8,379 nt of DNA from contig JAIRXA010000112.1 of the NCBI GenBank assembly GCA_031268525.1, forward strand, positions 1 to 8,379. The letters run 5' to 3'. Under the pieces are notes generated by a model. It did not search any database. It was not told where the DNA came from and saw nothing but the letters and a program-made list of their open reading frames with translations. Positions 1 to 7,532 of the stretch are shown piece by piece. A program made the position numbers and the translations under genes. The stretch comes from Coriobacteriales bacterium (GTDB lineage: Bacteria > Actinomycetota > Coriobacteriia > Coriobacteriales > UBA8131). Position 1 is the stretch's first letter; each line of letters starts with the position of its first letter.

Positions 1-2
1 AC

Positions 3-3000
3 TTTGAGGATGGCCGCCTCAAGGACGAATTCTCAGCCGAAGCCTTCGACAAGCTGTCCGCCGATGAACGCAGTCGGAGAGGCTTGCGCGAGTCATCCCT
101 ACACACGCTGTTTAGCCAGCCAGTATCTTCTGCGCAGCCAGAGCCGTCCCGGCAAGCAGTATCTTCTGCGCAGCCAGAACGATTCTGCCAGATCGAACAA
201 GCCGACCAACGCGCCCCTGCCGTTGTGCGCGCAGAGGGACTCAGGTGCTCCTATGGAAAGCGAACCGCACTCACCATCGAGAGTCTTGAGATACAAAAGG
301 GCGAGGTCGTGGCGCTCATCGGCGCGAACGGGGCGGGCAAGTCAACACTGGCACACTGCCTGTGCGGTACCAGAAAGCACGAAGGCAGGGTGTCGGTTGG
401 CGGGGAGGTAGTGAAGAGGCGGCGCAGACTCAACATGAGCTCTATGGTCATGCAGGATGTCAACCACCAACTTTTCACGGAGAGCGTGCGTGACGAGCTG
501 CTGCTTTCTGGGAGACGAGGCAGGGATGCTGTAAAGCGCAGCGGGGACGTCGTAAAGAGCAGCAGAGGCGCTCAGGAAAGCGAAGGCCCGGCAGATGAGG
601 TGGATACGCAGACCGTAACGAATGCGGATGACGTGCCGTGCGTGCAGGATACAGGGAATACGACAGATGAGGCAGATACCCTTCTCTCTCGTCTCGGCCT
701 TACGGCCTATGCCGAACATCATCCCCTGTCGCTTTCGGGCGGGCAGAAACAGCGTGTGGCAATTGCCGCCGCACTGAGCGCACACAAGCGCCTCCTGTTT
801 TTTGACGAGCCCACCTCAGGACTTGACCATACCGGTCTGCGGCAGTTCTGCGGTCTCATAGAAACCCTTGGCCCCGACGTGCACGCAACGATAATCATCA
901 CCCACGACCTCGAGCTTATCGCTGGCTGCTGTACCTCGGTACTGCGCCTCGAGGAGGGCAGGGTGGCCGAACAGTATCCCTTGGACGAGACGGGACGAAA
1001 ACGACTCATGGATTGGGGAGGACAGATGATGCAGGAAAACAGAGAGCTGTCGGGTACAGAAACACAGGGTGCACAGGGTACGCAGCTTGCGTCAGACGCG
1101 GCAACAGAGCCGGGTACGCAGACTGAGCCGGACACGACCACAGCGTCGGGCACGCAGGCTGAGCCGGGCACGGCAACAGAGCCGGACACGACCACAGAGC
1201 CGGGCCCCACTACCGCAGAAAAACCCCCGGACTTCGGGCGCCTTATGCAGTTTGCCATGCTTAAGAAGGGGCTCTCCTTAAGCTCGGTCATTTTGGCGGC
1301 CCTCGCCGGCCTGTGCGGCTTTGTCCCCTTCATCGCCATTTACGGGCTCATAAACGAACTCGTCATACTCTATCCCGACTTTGCCGCCGCAGACTCAGGG
1401 CTGCTCATGCGTTGGGGTTGGCTGGCACTCGGCGGCATCGCGGGCAATATCGTGCTGTACTTTCTGGCGCTCTGTTTCTCACACATTGCCGCTTTTGGAA
1501 CGATCTACCAGCTCAAAATAGAATTTGCGAGCCACCTCGCCAAGCTACCGCTGGGCTTTCATGTGCAGATGGGCAGCGGACGTCTCCGTAAGGTGATGGA
1601 TGAGAATATCGAGAAAATCGAGGGTTTCATCGCCCATCAGCTGCCCGACATCGTAGCCGGTGTGGTCGCGCCCCTTGCGATGATCGTCATACTGCTCGTT
1701 GTTGACTGGCGCTTTGGGCTTGCGTCGATGCTCGGCATTGCCTGTGCATTTGCCGTTCAGGCCCGGGCCTATGGCGGTACCAAGGTTCAGAAGATGGCAC
1801 GCATATACCAGACATCGCTGGAAGAGATGAGCAACGCCACCGTCGAATACGTGCGCGGCATATCGGTGGTCAAGGCATTCCATCAGACTGCCTACTCCTT
1901 TACGCGTCTGCGCGAAACGATACGCACCTACACCGACTTCGTCATCCCCTACACGCTGAGCTTTGAGAAGCCCATGTCACTGTTCGTCACACTGGTCAAC
2001 AACATCTATCTGTTCGTCGTACCCCTCGGCATCATCATCGGCCTCCTCTCGCCCAATGGAGCGGACTTTGCCGCCCACTTCCTGTTCTATCTCGTATTTG
2101 TGCCCTGCATCGCCTCGGTCATGATGAAACTCCTCTATGTAGCTACCAACTTCATTCAGATATCGAGCGGGGTCGCGGCTATGGACGCCATCCTCTCTCA
2201 GCCCGTACTCCCCGAGTCCCCTGCGCCACTGCCGATAAGCGAGCGGCACGACATCGTGTTTGAGGAAGTGCGATTCTCGTACCAATCCAAGACGGAGGAC
2301 GGAAACACTCAGGCGGGAGGCGGTAGCGCCAGTGGTAGCGCCAGTGGCAGCGCCAATAGCGGTGGCAGCACCAGCGGCGGTGGCAGCGGGGGGCGGGCAG
2401 GTCGAGACAGTGTAGCTGAGGCGGAGGCGGAGCAGTCTGTTGAAGCCTTGAGCGGTGTGAGCTTTACAGCGAGAGAAGGTGAGGTAACCGCCCTCGTGGG
2501 TCCATCCGGCTCGGGCAAGACGACCATAGCGCATCTCATACCGCGCTTCTTTGACGTTTCTGACGGACACATCCTGCTCGGAGGCATTGACGTCCGCGAC
2601 CTCGCACTCGAACAACTGATGAATCAGGTGAGTTTTGTGTTTCAGGACGTCTACCTCTTTAAGCAGAGCGTGCGCGACAACATCAGGATGGCGGCGCCTG
2701 AAGCGAGTGATGAACAGGTCGAGGCTGCCGCACGTGCCGCACAGTGTCACGGGTTTATCGAGCGCCTCCCGCAGGGCTATGACACGATCATAGGCGCAGA
2801 TGGCGTACACCTGTCCGGTGGCGAACAGCAGCGTATTGCCCTCGCGCGCGCCATCATCAAAGACGCACCCGTGGTTGTTTTAGATGAGGCAACCGCCTTT
2901 GCGGACCCGGAAAACGAACACCTCATCCAGCAGGCCTTCGAGGTGCTTATGCGAGGCAAGACCGTGGTCATGATAGCGCATCGTCTCTCCACCGTTACCG

Positions 3001-3167
3001 GCGCCGACAGGATACTGGTGGTAGACAAGGGGCAGATAGTCGAGGAGGGACGGCATGAGGAATTGCTTGCCAGAAAGGGGAGATACGCCACGATGTGGAA
3101 TACCTACGAGAAGACCGTGAGCTGGACCATGACGGGCGAGGAAGAAAAGGAGGCGTGCCATGTCTGA
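3..3167 (+). CDS. ECF-type ATPase fused to ABC half-transporter (membrane domain plus ATPase), 5' partial
   Basis: The frame is open to the left edge, so the true start lies outside the window; a TTG at 84 is only an internal codon. Numbering residues from that TTG, the edge sequence ending in ERSRRGLR resembles the tail of an ECF ATPase domain. A complete second ECF-like ATPase follows: Walker A GANGAGKS (K86), signature LSGGQ from 217, Walker B FFDE (D241, E242), H274. A Thr/Glu/Pro linker (about 325-383) leads to an exporter-type membrane domain (about 385-705). Its own ATPase has A-loop Y733, Walker A GPSGSGKT (K812), Q854, signature LSGGE from 910, D934/E935 and H966. Predicted order is NBD-NBD-TMD-NBD. 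Exporter-fold half-transporters such as YbtPQ and IrtAB import siderophores. The fusion therefore suggests one polypeptide serving both an ECF importer and a heterodimer with the next gene product. The substrate is unknown; iron-siderophore is a guess. The D-loop reads FADPEN rather than SLDPEN. Confidence 0.88.
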   Translation, partial: FEDGRLKDEFSAEAFDKLSADERSRRGLRESSLHTLFSQPVSSAQPEPSRQAVSSAQPERFCQIEQADQRAPAVVRAEGLRCSYGKRTALTIESLEIQKGEVVALIGANGAGKSTLAHCLCGTRKHEGRVSVGGEVVKRRRRLNMSSMVMQDVNHQLFTESVRDELLLSGRRGRDAVKRSGDVVKSSRGAQESEGPADEVDTQTVTNADDVPCVQDTGNTTDEADTLLSRLGLTAYAEHHPLSLSGGQKQRVAIAAALSAHKRLLFFDEPTSGLDHTGLRQFCGLIETLGPDVHATIIITHDLELIAGCCTSVLRLEEGRVAEQYPLDETGRKRLMDWGGQMMQENRELSGTETQGAQGTQLASDAATEPGTQTEPDTTTASGTQAEPGTATEPDTTTEPGPTTAEKPPDFGRLMQFAMLKKGLSLSSVILAALAGLCGFVPFIAIYGLINELVILYPDFAAADSGLLMRWGWLALGGIAGNIVLYFLALCFSHIAAFGTIYQLKIEFASHLAKLPLGFHVQMGSGRLRKVMDENIEKIEGFIAHQLPDIVAGVVAPLAMIVILLVVDWRFGLASMLGIACAFAVQARAYGGTKVQKMARIYQTSLEEMSNATVEYVRGISVVKAFHQTAYSFTRLRETIRTYTDFVIPYTLSFEKPMSLFVTLVNNIYLFVVPLGIIIGLLSPNGADFAAHFLFYLVFVPCIASVMMKLLYVATNFIQISSGVAAMDAILSQPVLPESPAPLPISERHDIVFEEVRFSYQSKTEDGNTQAGGGSASGSASGSANSGGSTSGGGSGGRAGRDSVAEAEAEQSVEALSGVSFTAREGEVTALVGPSGSGKTTIAHLIPRFFDVSDGHILLGGIDVRDLALEQLMNQVSFVFQDVYLFKQSVRDNIRMAAPEASDEQVEAAARAAQCHGFIERLPQGYDTIIGADGVHLSGGEQQRIALARAIIKDAPVVVLDEATAFADPENEHLIQQAFEVLMRGKTVVMIAHRLSTVTGADRILVVDKGQIVEEGRHEELLARKGRYATMWNTYEKTVSWTMTGEEEKEACHV
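121..178 (+). repeat. Two-copy 22-bp direct repeat in an inter-domain linker
   Basis: An identical 22-bp stretch occurs at 121-142 and 157-178, a 36-bp (12-codon) period. In the reading frame of the fused ABC gene both copies encode VSSAQPE, in the linker between the two ECF-type ATPase domains. The period is a multiple of three, so copy-number change would lengthen or shorten the linker without breaking the frame. Confidence 0.85.
1060..1225 (+). repeat. Repeat-built Thr/Glu/Pro/Gly linker joining ATPase and half-transporter
   Basis: This stretch encodes degenerate repeats such as EPGTQ, EPDTTT and AEPGT between the ECF-type ATPase and the membrane domain. A 19-bp piece is identical at 1125-1143 and 1179-1197 (54-bp, 18-codon spacing). 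It is most simply a flexible acidic linker at the fusion joint, expanded by in-frame duplication. Confidence 0.75.
2310..2435 (+). repeat. Gly/Ser-rich insertion inside the C-terminal ATPase domain
   Basis: The 12-bp unit GGTAGCGCCAGT is present twice exactly (2322-2333, 2334-2345) and once with changes (2346-2357), followed by further Gly/Ser codons and an AEAEAE stretch. It encodes about 40 residues inserted between the A-loop tyrosine (Y733) and the strands leading to Walker A (K812). The ATPase motifs on both sides are intact, so the insert probably loops out of the fold. It lies inside a catalytic domain rather than between domains. Confidence 0.8.
3147..3153 (+). promoter_or_regulatory. 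Ribosome binding site for the second half-transporter
   Basis: AAGGAGG lies 6 nt before the ATG at 3160, inside the end of the preceding gene. It supports 3160 over the internal ATG at 3394, which has no comparable site even though the conserved family sequence begins there. The genes overlap by 8 bp, indicating translational coupling and balanced production of the two half-transporters. Confidence 0.85.
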
Positions 3168-5118
3168 GAGTAAGCGCATTCCTCACGATGCCGCTGCCAC
3201 CGATGCCGCCGCCACCCCCGCAGCCACCACCCCCAGCGCCGCGGCCGCCGGCACCCCCGCAGCCACCACCCCCAGCGCCGCTGCCACCGATGCCGCCGCC
3301 ACCTTCCCCAGCGCTGCCACCACCGACGATGCCACTGCCACCAACACCTCCCCCACCCCCTCGCCTTCCCAACCCCGGCTCCAGCGCGCTCTCATGCTCA
3401 GCGACAAGGGCTACCGCGACCTCAAGCGCGCCATCTTTGCCTGCACACTCACGAACTTTTCTCTCATGTTGCCCTTTGCCGTCACCATTCTCATCATCGC
3501 TGAACTTGCCAGCGCCCTTACGGGCGGAGGATTAGACTGGGGCAGGCTCTGGCTGCTCTTTGGCGCTGGTGTGCTCTCGGCAGTCGTGGTCTTCTTTGCC
3601 AACACCAATGATTATCGTAAGACCTATGTCACCTCATACCTCGAGACCGCAAACACTCGTATTACGGTAGCGGAGCGCATCCGCAGGCTGCCCATGAGTG
3701 TCTTCAACTCGCGCGACCTGACGGATCTCACCACCTCCATCATGGGCGACGTGGCAACCACCGAACATGTGCTGAGCCACATCCTGCCTCAACTGGCAGC
3801 AAATGCCATCTCCATTACGCTCATCAGCATACTCCTGGGCTTCTTTGACTGGCGTCTCGCCCTGAGCATCTATGCCACACTCCCCCTCTCCTTTGCCATC
3901 ATAGTGCTCAGCTACCGCCTTCAGACCAGGCTGGGCAAACGCCAGCTCAGCGCCAAAATGAAGGCGGCGGGACAGATACAGGAATACCTCGACGGCATCA
4001 AGGTGCTCAAGGCCTGCAACCTCACCGGCGCACGCTTCAAGGTGCTTGACGACGCTCTGCTCGCGCTGAAGCGCATTGCAATCCGTTTTGAGCTGGGCGT
4101 GGGTGTCTTCATTACGGGCTCGCAGGCTGTCCTGCAGGCGGGCGTGGGCCTCACGGTCTTCGTAGGCACCTTCCTGATCATCAACCAGAACATCGAATTC
4201 ATCCCCCTGATGATGTTTCTGGTCATGGTCACGCGCATCTACGGCCCCAGCCTCACTGAGCTCACCCTCCTGCCCGAGCTCCTCTACAACGCCATCGTCG
4301 TGGGGCGTACCCGCGCCCTGATGGCCATACCCGTCATGGAGGGAGCGGATACGGGCAGTCTGGGCGATCTCACCATACGATTTGAGCATGTCGATTTCAG
4401 ATACAAGAAAGATGGAGAGAAGGCTGTGGACGACCTCACTCTGACGATACCTCCGGGACAGATAACGGCACTCGTGGGGCCCTCCGGTTCCGGCAAGTCC
4501 ACCGTATCGCGCCTCATGGCGCGCTTCTGGGACGTCGATACCGGACGCGTGACCATTGGTGGGCGCAATGTAGCCGACCTCGACCCCGAATATCTCATGA
4601 GCTTCATGTCCTTCGTGTTCCAGGATGTTGTCCTCTTCAACGACACGGTCATGAACAACATCAGGATAGGAAAGATGGATGCCACCGAAGACGAGGTAAT
4701 GGCCGCCGCCTGTGCAGCCTGTTGCGACGAGTTCGTCTCAGCGCTCCCTCAGGGCTATGACACTCTGCTCGGCGAGAATGGCGCCACGCTCTCCGGCGGC
4801 GAGCGCCAGCGCATCTCCATAGCGCGAGCCCTGCTCAAAGACGCGCCTATTGTGCTTCTGGACGAAGCCACCGCCTCGCTCGATCCAGAAAACGAGATGC
4901 TCATTCAACAGGCGATCACGCACCTGATAGCAGGTAAGACCGTAGTTGTCATTGCGCATAGGCTGCGCACCATCAAAGGCTGTCCCAAAATTGTCGTCCT
5001 CGACCGGGGCAGACTTGCCCAGGAGGGTACCCATGAGGAGCTCATGCAGAGTGAAGGACTCTATCATCGCCTCTACACCATCCAGCAGCAGGCTCAAAGC
5101 TGGAGCGTGAGACCTTGA
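3160..5118 (+). CDS. ABC half-transporter, membrane domain plus ATPase (YbtPQ/IrtAB-like class)
   Basis: This is a 652-residue half-transporter with an exporter-type membrane domain (about 79-385) and a C-terminal ATPase (about 400-652). The ATPase has A-loop Y415, Walker A GPSGSGKS (K446), signature LSGGE from 544, Walker B LLDE (D568, E569), D-loop SLDPEN and H600. All catalytic residues are present, so neither site of a heterodimer with the preceding protein looks degenerate on these motifs. Residues about 10-72 form an Ala/Thr/Pro-rich tail. The family-like sequence starts at M79 (MLSDKGYRDLK), so the tail appears to be an addition. The gene overlaps its partner by 8 bp and they should act together in the membrane. 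YbtPQ and IrtAB are exporter-fold proteins that import iron-siderophores; a similar role here is inferred, and export of a small molecule or metal is the alternative. Confidence 0.92.
   Translation: MSESKRIPHDAAATDAAATPAATTPSAAAAGTPAATTPSAAATDAAATFPSAATTDDATATNTSPTPSPSQPRLQRALMLSDKGYRDLKRAIFACTLTNFSLMLPFAVTILIIAELASALTGGGLDWGRLWLLFGAGVLSAVVVFFANTNDYRKTYVTSYLETANTRITVAERIRRLPMSVFNSRDLTDLTTSIMGDVATTEHVLSHILPQLAANAISITLISILLGFFDWRLALSIYATLPLSFAIIVLSYRLQTRLGKRQLSAKMKAAGQIQEYLDGIKVLKACNLTGARFKVLDDALLALKRIAIRFELGVGVFITGSQAVLQAGVGLTVFVGTFLIINQNIEFIPLMMFLVMVTRIYGPSLTELTLLPELLYNAIVVGRTRALMAIPVMEGADTGSLGDLTIRFEHVDFRYKKDGEKAVDDLTLTIPPGQITALVGPSGSGKSTVSRLMARFWDVDTGRVTIGGRNVADLDPEYLMSFMSFVFQDVVLFNDTVMNNIRIGKMDATEDEVMAAACAACCDEFVSALPQGYDTLLGENGATLSGGERQRISIARALLKDAPIVLLDEATASLDPENEMLIQQAITHLIAGKTVVVIAHRLRTIKGCPKIVVLDRGRLAQEGTHEELMQSEGLYHRLYTIQQQAQSWSVRP
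3190..3303 (+). repeat. Direct repeats coding an Ala/Thr/Pro-rich N-terminal tail
   Basis: A 30-nt segment is identical at 3213-3242 and 3252-3281 (39-bp, 13-codon period). A 27-nt segment is identical at 3190-3216 and 3277-3303 (87-bp, 29-codon spacing). All spacings are multiples of three. They encode the DAAATDAAAT and PAATTPSAAA blocks of the tail. This points to recent in-frame duplication and possible length variation between strains. Confidence 0.85.
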
Positions 5119-5172
5119 GCGTCTTGACCCACACGGCTGGAGCGTGAGACCTTGAGCGTCTTGGCCCACACG
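5099..5172 (+). repeat. 37-bp tandem duplication across the stop codon of the half-transporter
   Basis: Two adjacent 37-bp copies (5099-5135, 5136-5172) differ at one base (TTGACCC versus TTGGCCC). The first copy contains the last codons and the TGA stop of the upstream gene; the second is in the spacer. The unit is not a multiple of three, so it added no residues. No further copies follow. Confidence 0.9.
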
Positions 5173-5256
5173 GGAAGTCGGATCATTGAAGGAGCAACTC
5201 ACCCAGTAGGTGATTATTGAGCGAAAAGCTCGTCCAGTAGGAGGTATAGGGCATCG

Positions 5257-5286
5257 GGAGGTATGAGGAGGTATGAGGATGGTATA
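5257..5286 (+). repeat. Short 10-bp tandem repeat in the spacer
   Basis: GGAGGTATGA occurs twice in a row (5257-5266, 5267-5276) and is followed by a degenerate third unit GGATGGTATA. A partial copy GGAGGTATAG lies just upstream near 5240. Although SD-like, no start codon with a usable ORF follows at proper spacing. It is probably slippage-generated spacer sequence. Confidence 0.6.
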
Positions 5287-5329
5287 CGAACACGGGAATC
5301 TCTGTAAAAATCTCCCTTTCCGCTACAGC

Positions 5330-5358
5330 TTGTTATGCTAATCTGAGCAAGGCACAAT
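5330..5358 (+). promoter_or_regulatory. Candidate promoter of the permease gene
   Basis: Two overlapping options are visible. One is TTGTTA (5330-5335), a 17-bp spacer and CACAAT (5353-5358). The other is an extended -10, TGTTATGCT (5331-5339), without a good -35. Either gives a short leader before the ATG at 5419. No purine-riboswitch core or PyrR-type attenuator was recognised. The rest of the 5119-5418 spacer holds only the repeats listed separately. Confidence 0.4.
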
Positions 5359-5418
5359 TTATGGTGCTTTCGTCCTGTTTTAGCTGGTTTAAACGCTCGG
5401 TGAAGGGGAAGGTGCATC

Positions 5419-7041
5419 ATGGGGATGTTCAGCTGGAAATTGCATGGCGACGGTGTACGCGTAAAGCCAGGCGAGGTGATTGCGCCTGACGAGCGCCTGA
5501 ACTGGCTTTATACCACCGGCATTGGCCTGCAGCATATTGTGGCGATGTTCGGCGCGACTTTCCTTGTCCCCATCATAACCGGCTTTCCACCCTCGACTAC
5601 GCTGTTCTTCTCAGCGATTTCTACGATGCTCTTCCTGCTCATCACGCGCAACAAACTGCCAAGCTACCTGGGTTCCTCCTTCGCTTTCCTCGCACCGATC
5701 AGTGCGGCGATGAGCATGGAGCACGGCGGCATGGGAGTGGCTATCTTTGGCATCCTGTGCACCGGCGTGCTGTTGGCGGTCGTCGGCCTCATCGTCATGC
5801 AGGTCGGCGCTGGCTGGGTCAATCGCCTCATGCCTCCCGTTGTCACCGGTGCAATCGTTGCACTCATCGGTTTTAATCTGGCGCCAACCGCAGTCTCCAA
5901 CTTCATGGCATCCCCTGTCACGGCACTCGTGACCTTCTGCTCCGTAGTGCTCTTTCAGGCGCTCGGGAAGGGCGTTTTCGGACGCCTCTCAATCCTCTTC
6001 GGCGTACTCATCGGCTATGCCTGCGCGGTCGTGCGCGGCGAGGTTGACTTCTCGGCGATCAACCAGGCAACCTGGGTCGGACTGCCTGCCTTCACCCTGC
6101 CTGTGCCGAATTTCTCCATCCTGTTGATGTTTTTGCCTGTCGTGTTGGTATTGGTGGCGGAAAACATCGGACACGTGAAGTCTGTAGCGGCAATGACCGG
6201 GAGGAACCTCGATAAAAGCATCGGCCGCGCGCTGTTCTCAGACGGCCTTGGCACAATGCTCGCTGGCATCGGCGGCGGCTCGGGAACCACGACCTACGCA
6301 GAGAACATCGGCGTCATGGCAGCCACGCGGGTCTACTCGACGGCGGCCTACTGGGTTGCGGGCATCGGCGCTCTGCTGCTGTCTCTGATCCCCAAGTTCG
6401 GTGCAGCGGTTGCCACGGTGCCCTCCGGTGTGCTCGGCGGCGTGTGCGTCCTGCTCTATGGCATGATCGGTATGCTCGGTGTGCGTATCTGGGTGGAGAA
6501 CCGCGTGGACTTTGCCAAGCCGATCAACATGATCACCGGCTCCGTACCGCTCGTACTCGGCATTGCAAACTTCACCTACACCTTCGGCGGAACCACGGCA
6601 GCAGATGGCAGCATCAGCGGTGGCGTGACCATTGGCGGCATCGCCTGGGGCTCGGTCATCGCTATCGTGCTCTTCCATCTGGTAAAGGGCTTACATAGGT
6701 TGCGCGGTATTGAGGTCAACGACAATCCGGCGCCCGACACAACTGGCGCCTCGCTCGCACAGATGCCAGATCGAGAAACTCTGATGGCAGAGGGCATGAT
6801 GAGTAACACACCAAGTTCAATACGCGGAGTCACCTTTATTGTTCTGGGAGTTGTCATCTTTATTGTCTGTTCAATCATTCAGGCAATGGGTGGCTCGCAT
6901 ATGTTTGCAGGCAGCTATATCCAGCCAGATAACATGATCCTTGATCTGCTGATGCAGGTAACCTGGTGGCCAGGATGGCTGGCTACCATCGGCTGTATTG
7001 GATATGGCGGATGGCAGTTGTTCTCTGCGAAAAAGAAGTAG
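5419..7041 (+). CDS. uraA: NCS2-family uracil permease with C-terminal extension
   Basis: A 540-residue nucleobase permease of the NCS2 (UraA/PyrP) family, a multi-pass membrane protein that takes up uracil, probably with protons. Family signatures are GLQHIVAMFGATFLVP (from residue 36), NKLPSYLGSSFAFLAP (from 78), VAENIGH with E248, and GGSGTTTYAENIGVMAATRV with E295. E248 and E295 correspond to the two substrate-site glutamates of E. coli UraA. ENIGV..TRV is the uracil-type motif, unlike the QNNGV motif of xanthine/urate members, but specificity is inferred. The start at 5419 has GGGGAAGG upstream at good spacing. About 110 residues follow the usual permease length: a polar loop, a hydrophobic segment (470-492), and a second one (about 514-535) ending in KKK. 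Codons in this extension look more AT-rich than in the core. The gene appears monocistronic and supports pyrimidine salvage. Confidence 0.9.
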   Translation: MGMFSWKLHGDGVRVKPGEVIAPDERLNWLYTTGIGLQHIVAMFGATFLVPIITGFPPSTTLFFSAISTMLFLLITRNKLPSYLGSSFAFLAPISAAMSMEHGGMGVAIFGILCTGVLLAVVGLIVMQVGAGWVNRLMPPVVTGAIVALIGFNLAPTAVSNFMASPVTALVTFCSVVLFQALGKGVFGRLSILFGVLIGYACAVVRGEVDFSAINQATWVGLPAFTLPVPNFSILLMFLPVVLVLVAENIGHVKSVAAMTGRNLDKSIGRALFSDGLGTMLAGIGGGSGTTTYAENIGVMAATRVYSTAAYWVAGIGALLLSLIPKFGAAVATVPSGVLGGVCVLLYGMIGMLGVRIWVENRVDFAKPINMITGSVPLVLGIANFTYTFGGTTAADGSISGGVTIGGIAWGSVIAIVLFHLVKGLHRLRGIEVNDNPAPDTTGASLAQMPDRETLMAEGMMSNTPSSIRGVTFIVLGVVIFIVCSIIQAMGGSHMFAGSYIQPDNMILDLLMQVTWWPGWLATIGCIGYGGWQLFSAKKK

Positions 7042-7099
7042 GACAAAAGCAGCCAAGCAGAGGATCAGGCGGGTATCTGGGCGTATCTCTGTTTGATTC

Positions 7100-7131
7100 C
7101 GCCAGTTCACATCACCCGATGTGAACTGGCG
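7100..7131 (+). terminator. Perfect 14-bp hairpin after the permease gene
   Basis: Arms 7100-7113 and 7118-7131 are perfectly complementary around an ACCC tetraloop, 59 nt after the permease stop. The following CTCTGTTT is only moderately T-rich, so this is a candidate intrinsic terminator with a weak U-tract. It could also be an mRNA-stabilising stem or an operator. Confidence 0.55.
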
Positions 7132-7199
7132 ACTCTGTTTGCACGCTTCCCGACCTACAGATAGATATATCCTGTCAGGCGATACTGACTTTATATCTA

Positions 7200-7394
7200 A
7201 AAACGCCACTTTCCAGGCACCCAAAGGGTCGATGGCATCACTGCTCCCGACTGGCAGTTAAGTCTCCGCCTGCTCAATACCCTGACAAAAAGGGGTGGAG
7301 CGCCAACGTCGACCACGTCGAAGGCAGCATCGAAAACGTCATGGACCTGCCCTGGCACAGGCTGGGACTGGGTAGCTCTGTGCGAGGCGAGTAG
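7200..7394 (+). pseudogene. Possible remnant of an IS1249/IS256-like transposase
   Basis: No intact gene is visible between 7042 and 7754. The frame running from 7200 to the TAG at 7392 has no supported start. It contains NVDHVEGSIENV, then DLPWHRLGL. This recalls the C-terminal TTNxVEGGxN...HRGL pattern of some actinobacterial transposases, with about two residues missing. It may be a decayed fragment. The evidence is one short resemblance, and an overlapping minus-strand frame is equally open, so it may be non-coding. Confidence 0.22.
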
Positions 7395-7428
7395 GCGCGG
7401 GTGTACAGGGAGACGGTTCGAAACCACC

Positions 7429-7495
7429 GTGTCAGGGGGACGTATAATTTGACACACTCATTCCAAGTGTGTCAAATTATACGTCCACCTGACAC
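7429..7495. repeat. Long inverted repeat, 30-bp arms, 7-nt loop
   Basis: Arms 7429-7458 and 7466-7495 pair over 30 positions with a single mismatch (G at 7437 against A at 7487), around the loop CATTCCA. Each arm begins GTGTCAGG when read inward from its own end, and contains TATAATTTGACACACT. No T-run follows on either strand. It could be a REP-like or miniature mobile element, or a bidirectional insulator between the permease region and the peptide locus. Confidence 0.85.
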
Positions 7496-7517
7496 AATTA
7501 GCGCGTTATTTTCATTG

Positions 7518-7526
7518 TGGTAAAAT
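7518..7526 (+). promoter_or_regulatory. Extended -10 promoter for the peptide operon
   Basis: TGGTAAAAT is a TG-n-TAAAAT extended -10 element with five of six -10 matches. The hexamer 17 bp upstream (TTAGCG) is a weak -35, as expected for extended -10 promoters. Transcription would start near 7533, leaving a leader of about 220 nt before the precursor ATG. Confidence 0.5.
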
Positions 7527-7532
7527 ACAGCT

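Noticed and set aside
1977..2810. 277-codon open frame on the minus strand, and similar long minus-strand frames such as 3634-4389
   Set aside because: They lie fully opposite strongly supported ABC transporter genes with intact motifs, show no recognisable domain, and are expected in GC-rich coding DNA.
3183..3407. Ala/Val- and Gly-rich minus-strand frames (also 2995-3372) that look like repeat proteins
   Set aside because: They are antisense readings of the repeat-coded Ala/Thr/Pro tail and have no start signal or separate support.
5257..5286. CRISPR-like or regulatory array from the GGAGGTATGA repeats
   Set aside because: There are only two exact 10-bp units without spacers, which looks like simple slippage.
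5290..5418. Purine riboswitch or PyrR attenuator before the permease
   Set aside because: No conserved riboswitch core sequence and no terminator/antiterminator pair could be found.
7163..7198. Hairpin AGATATA/TATATCT with inner GTCAG/CTGAC as a second terminator
   Set aside because: It is AT-rich with bulges and is followed by A residues rather than T on the + strand; on the minus strand the T-run precedes the stem.
7197..7457. 86-codon minus-strand frame in the gene-poor stretch
   Set aside because: It has no convincing ribosome binding site or family resemblance, and its start lies inside the long inverted repeat.
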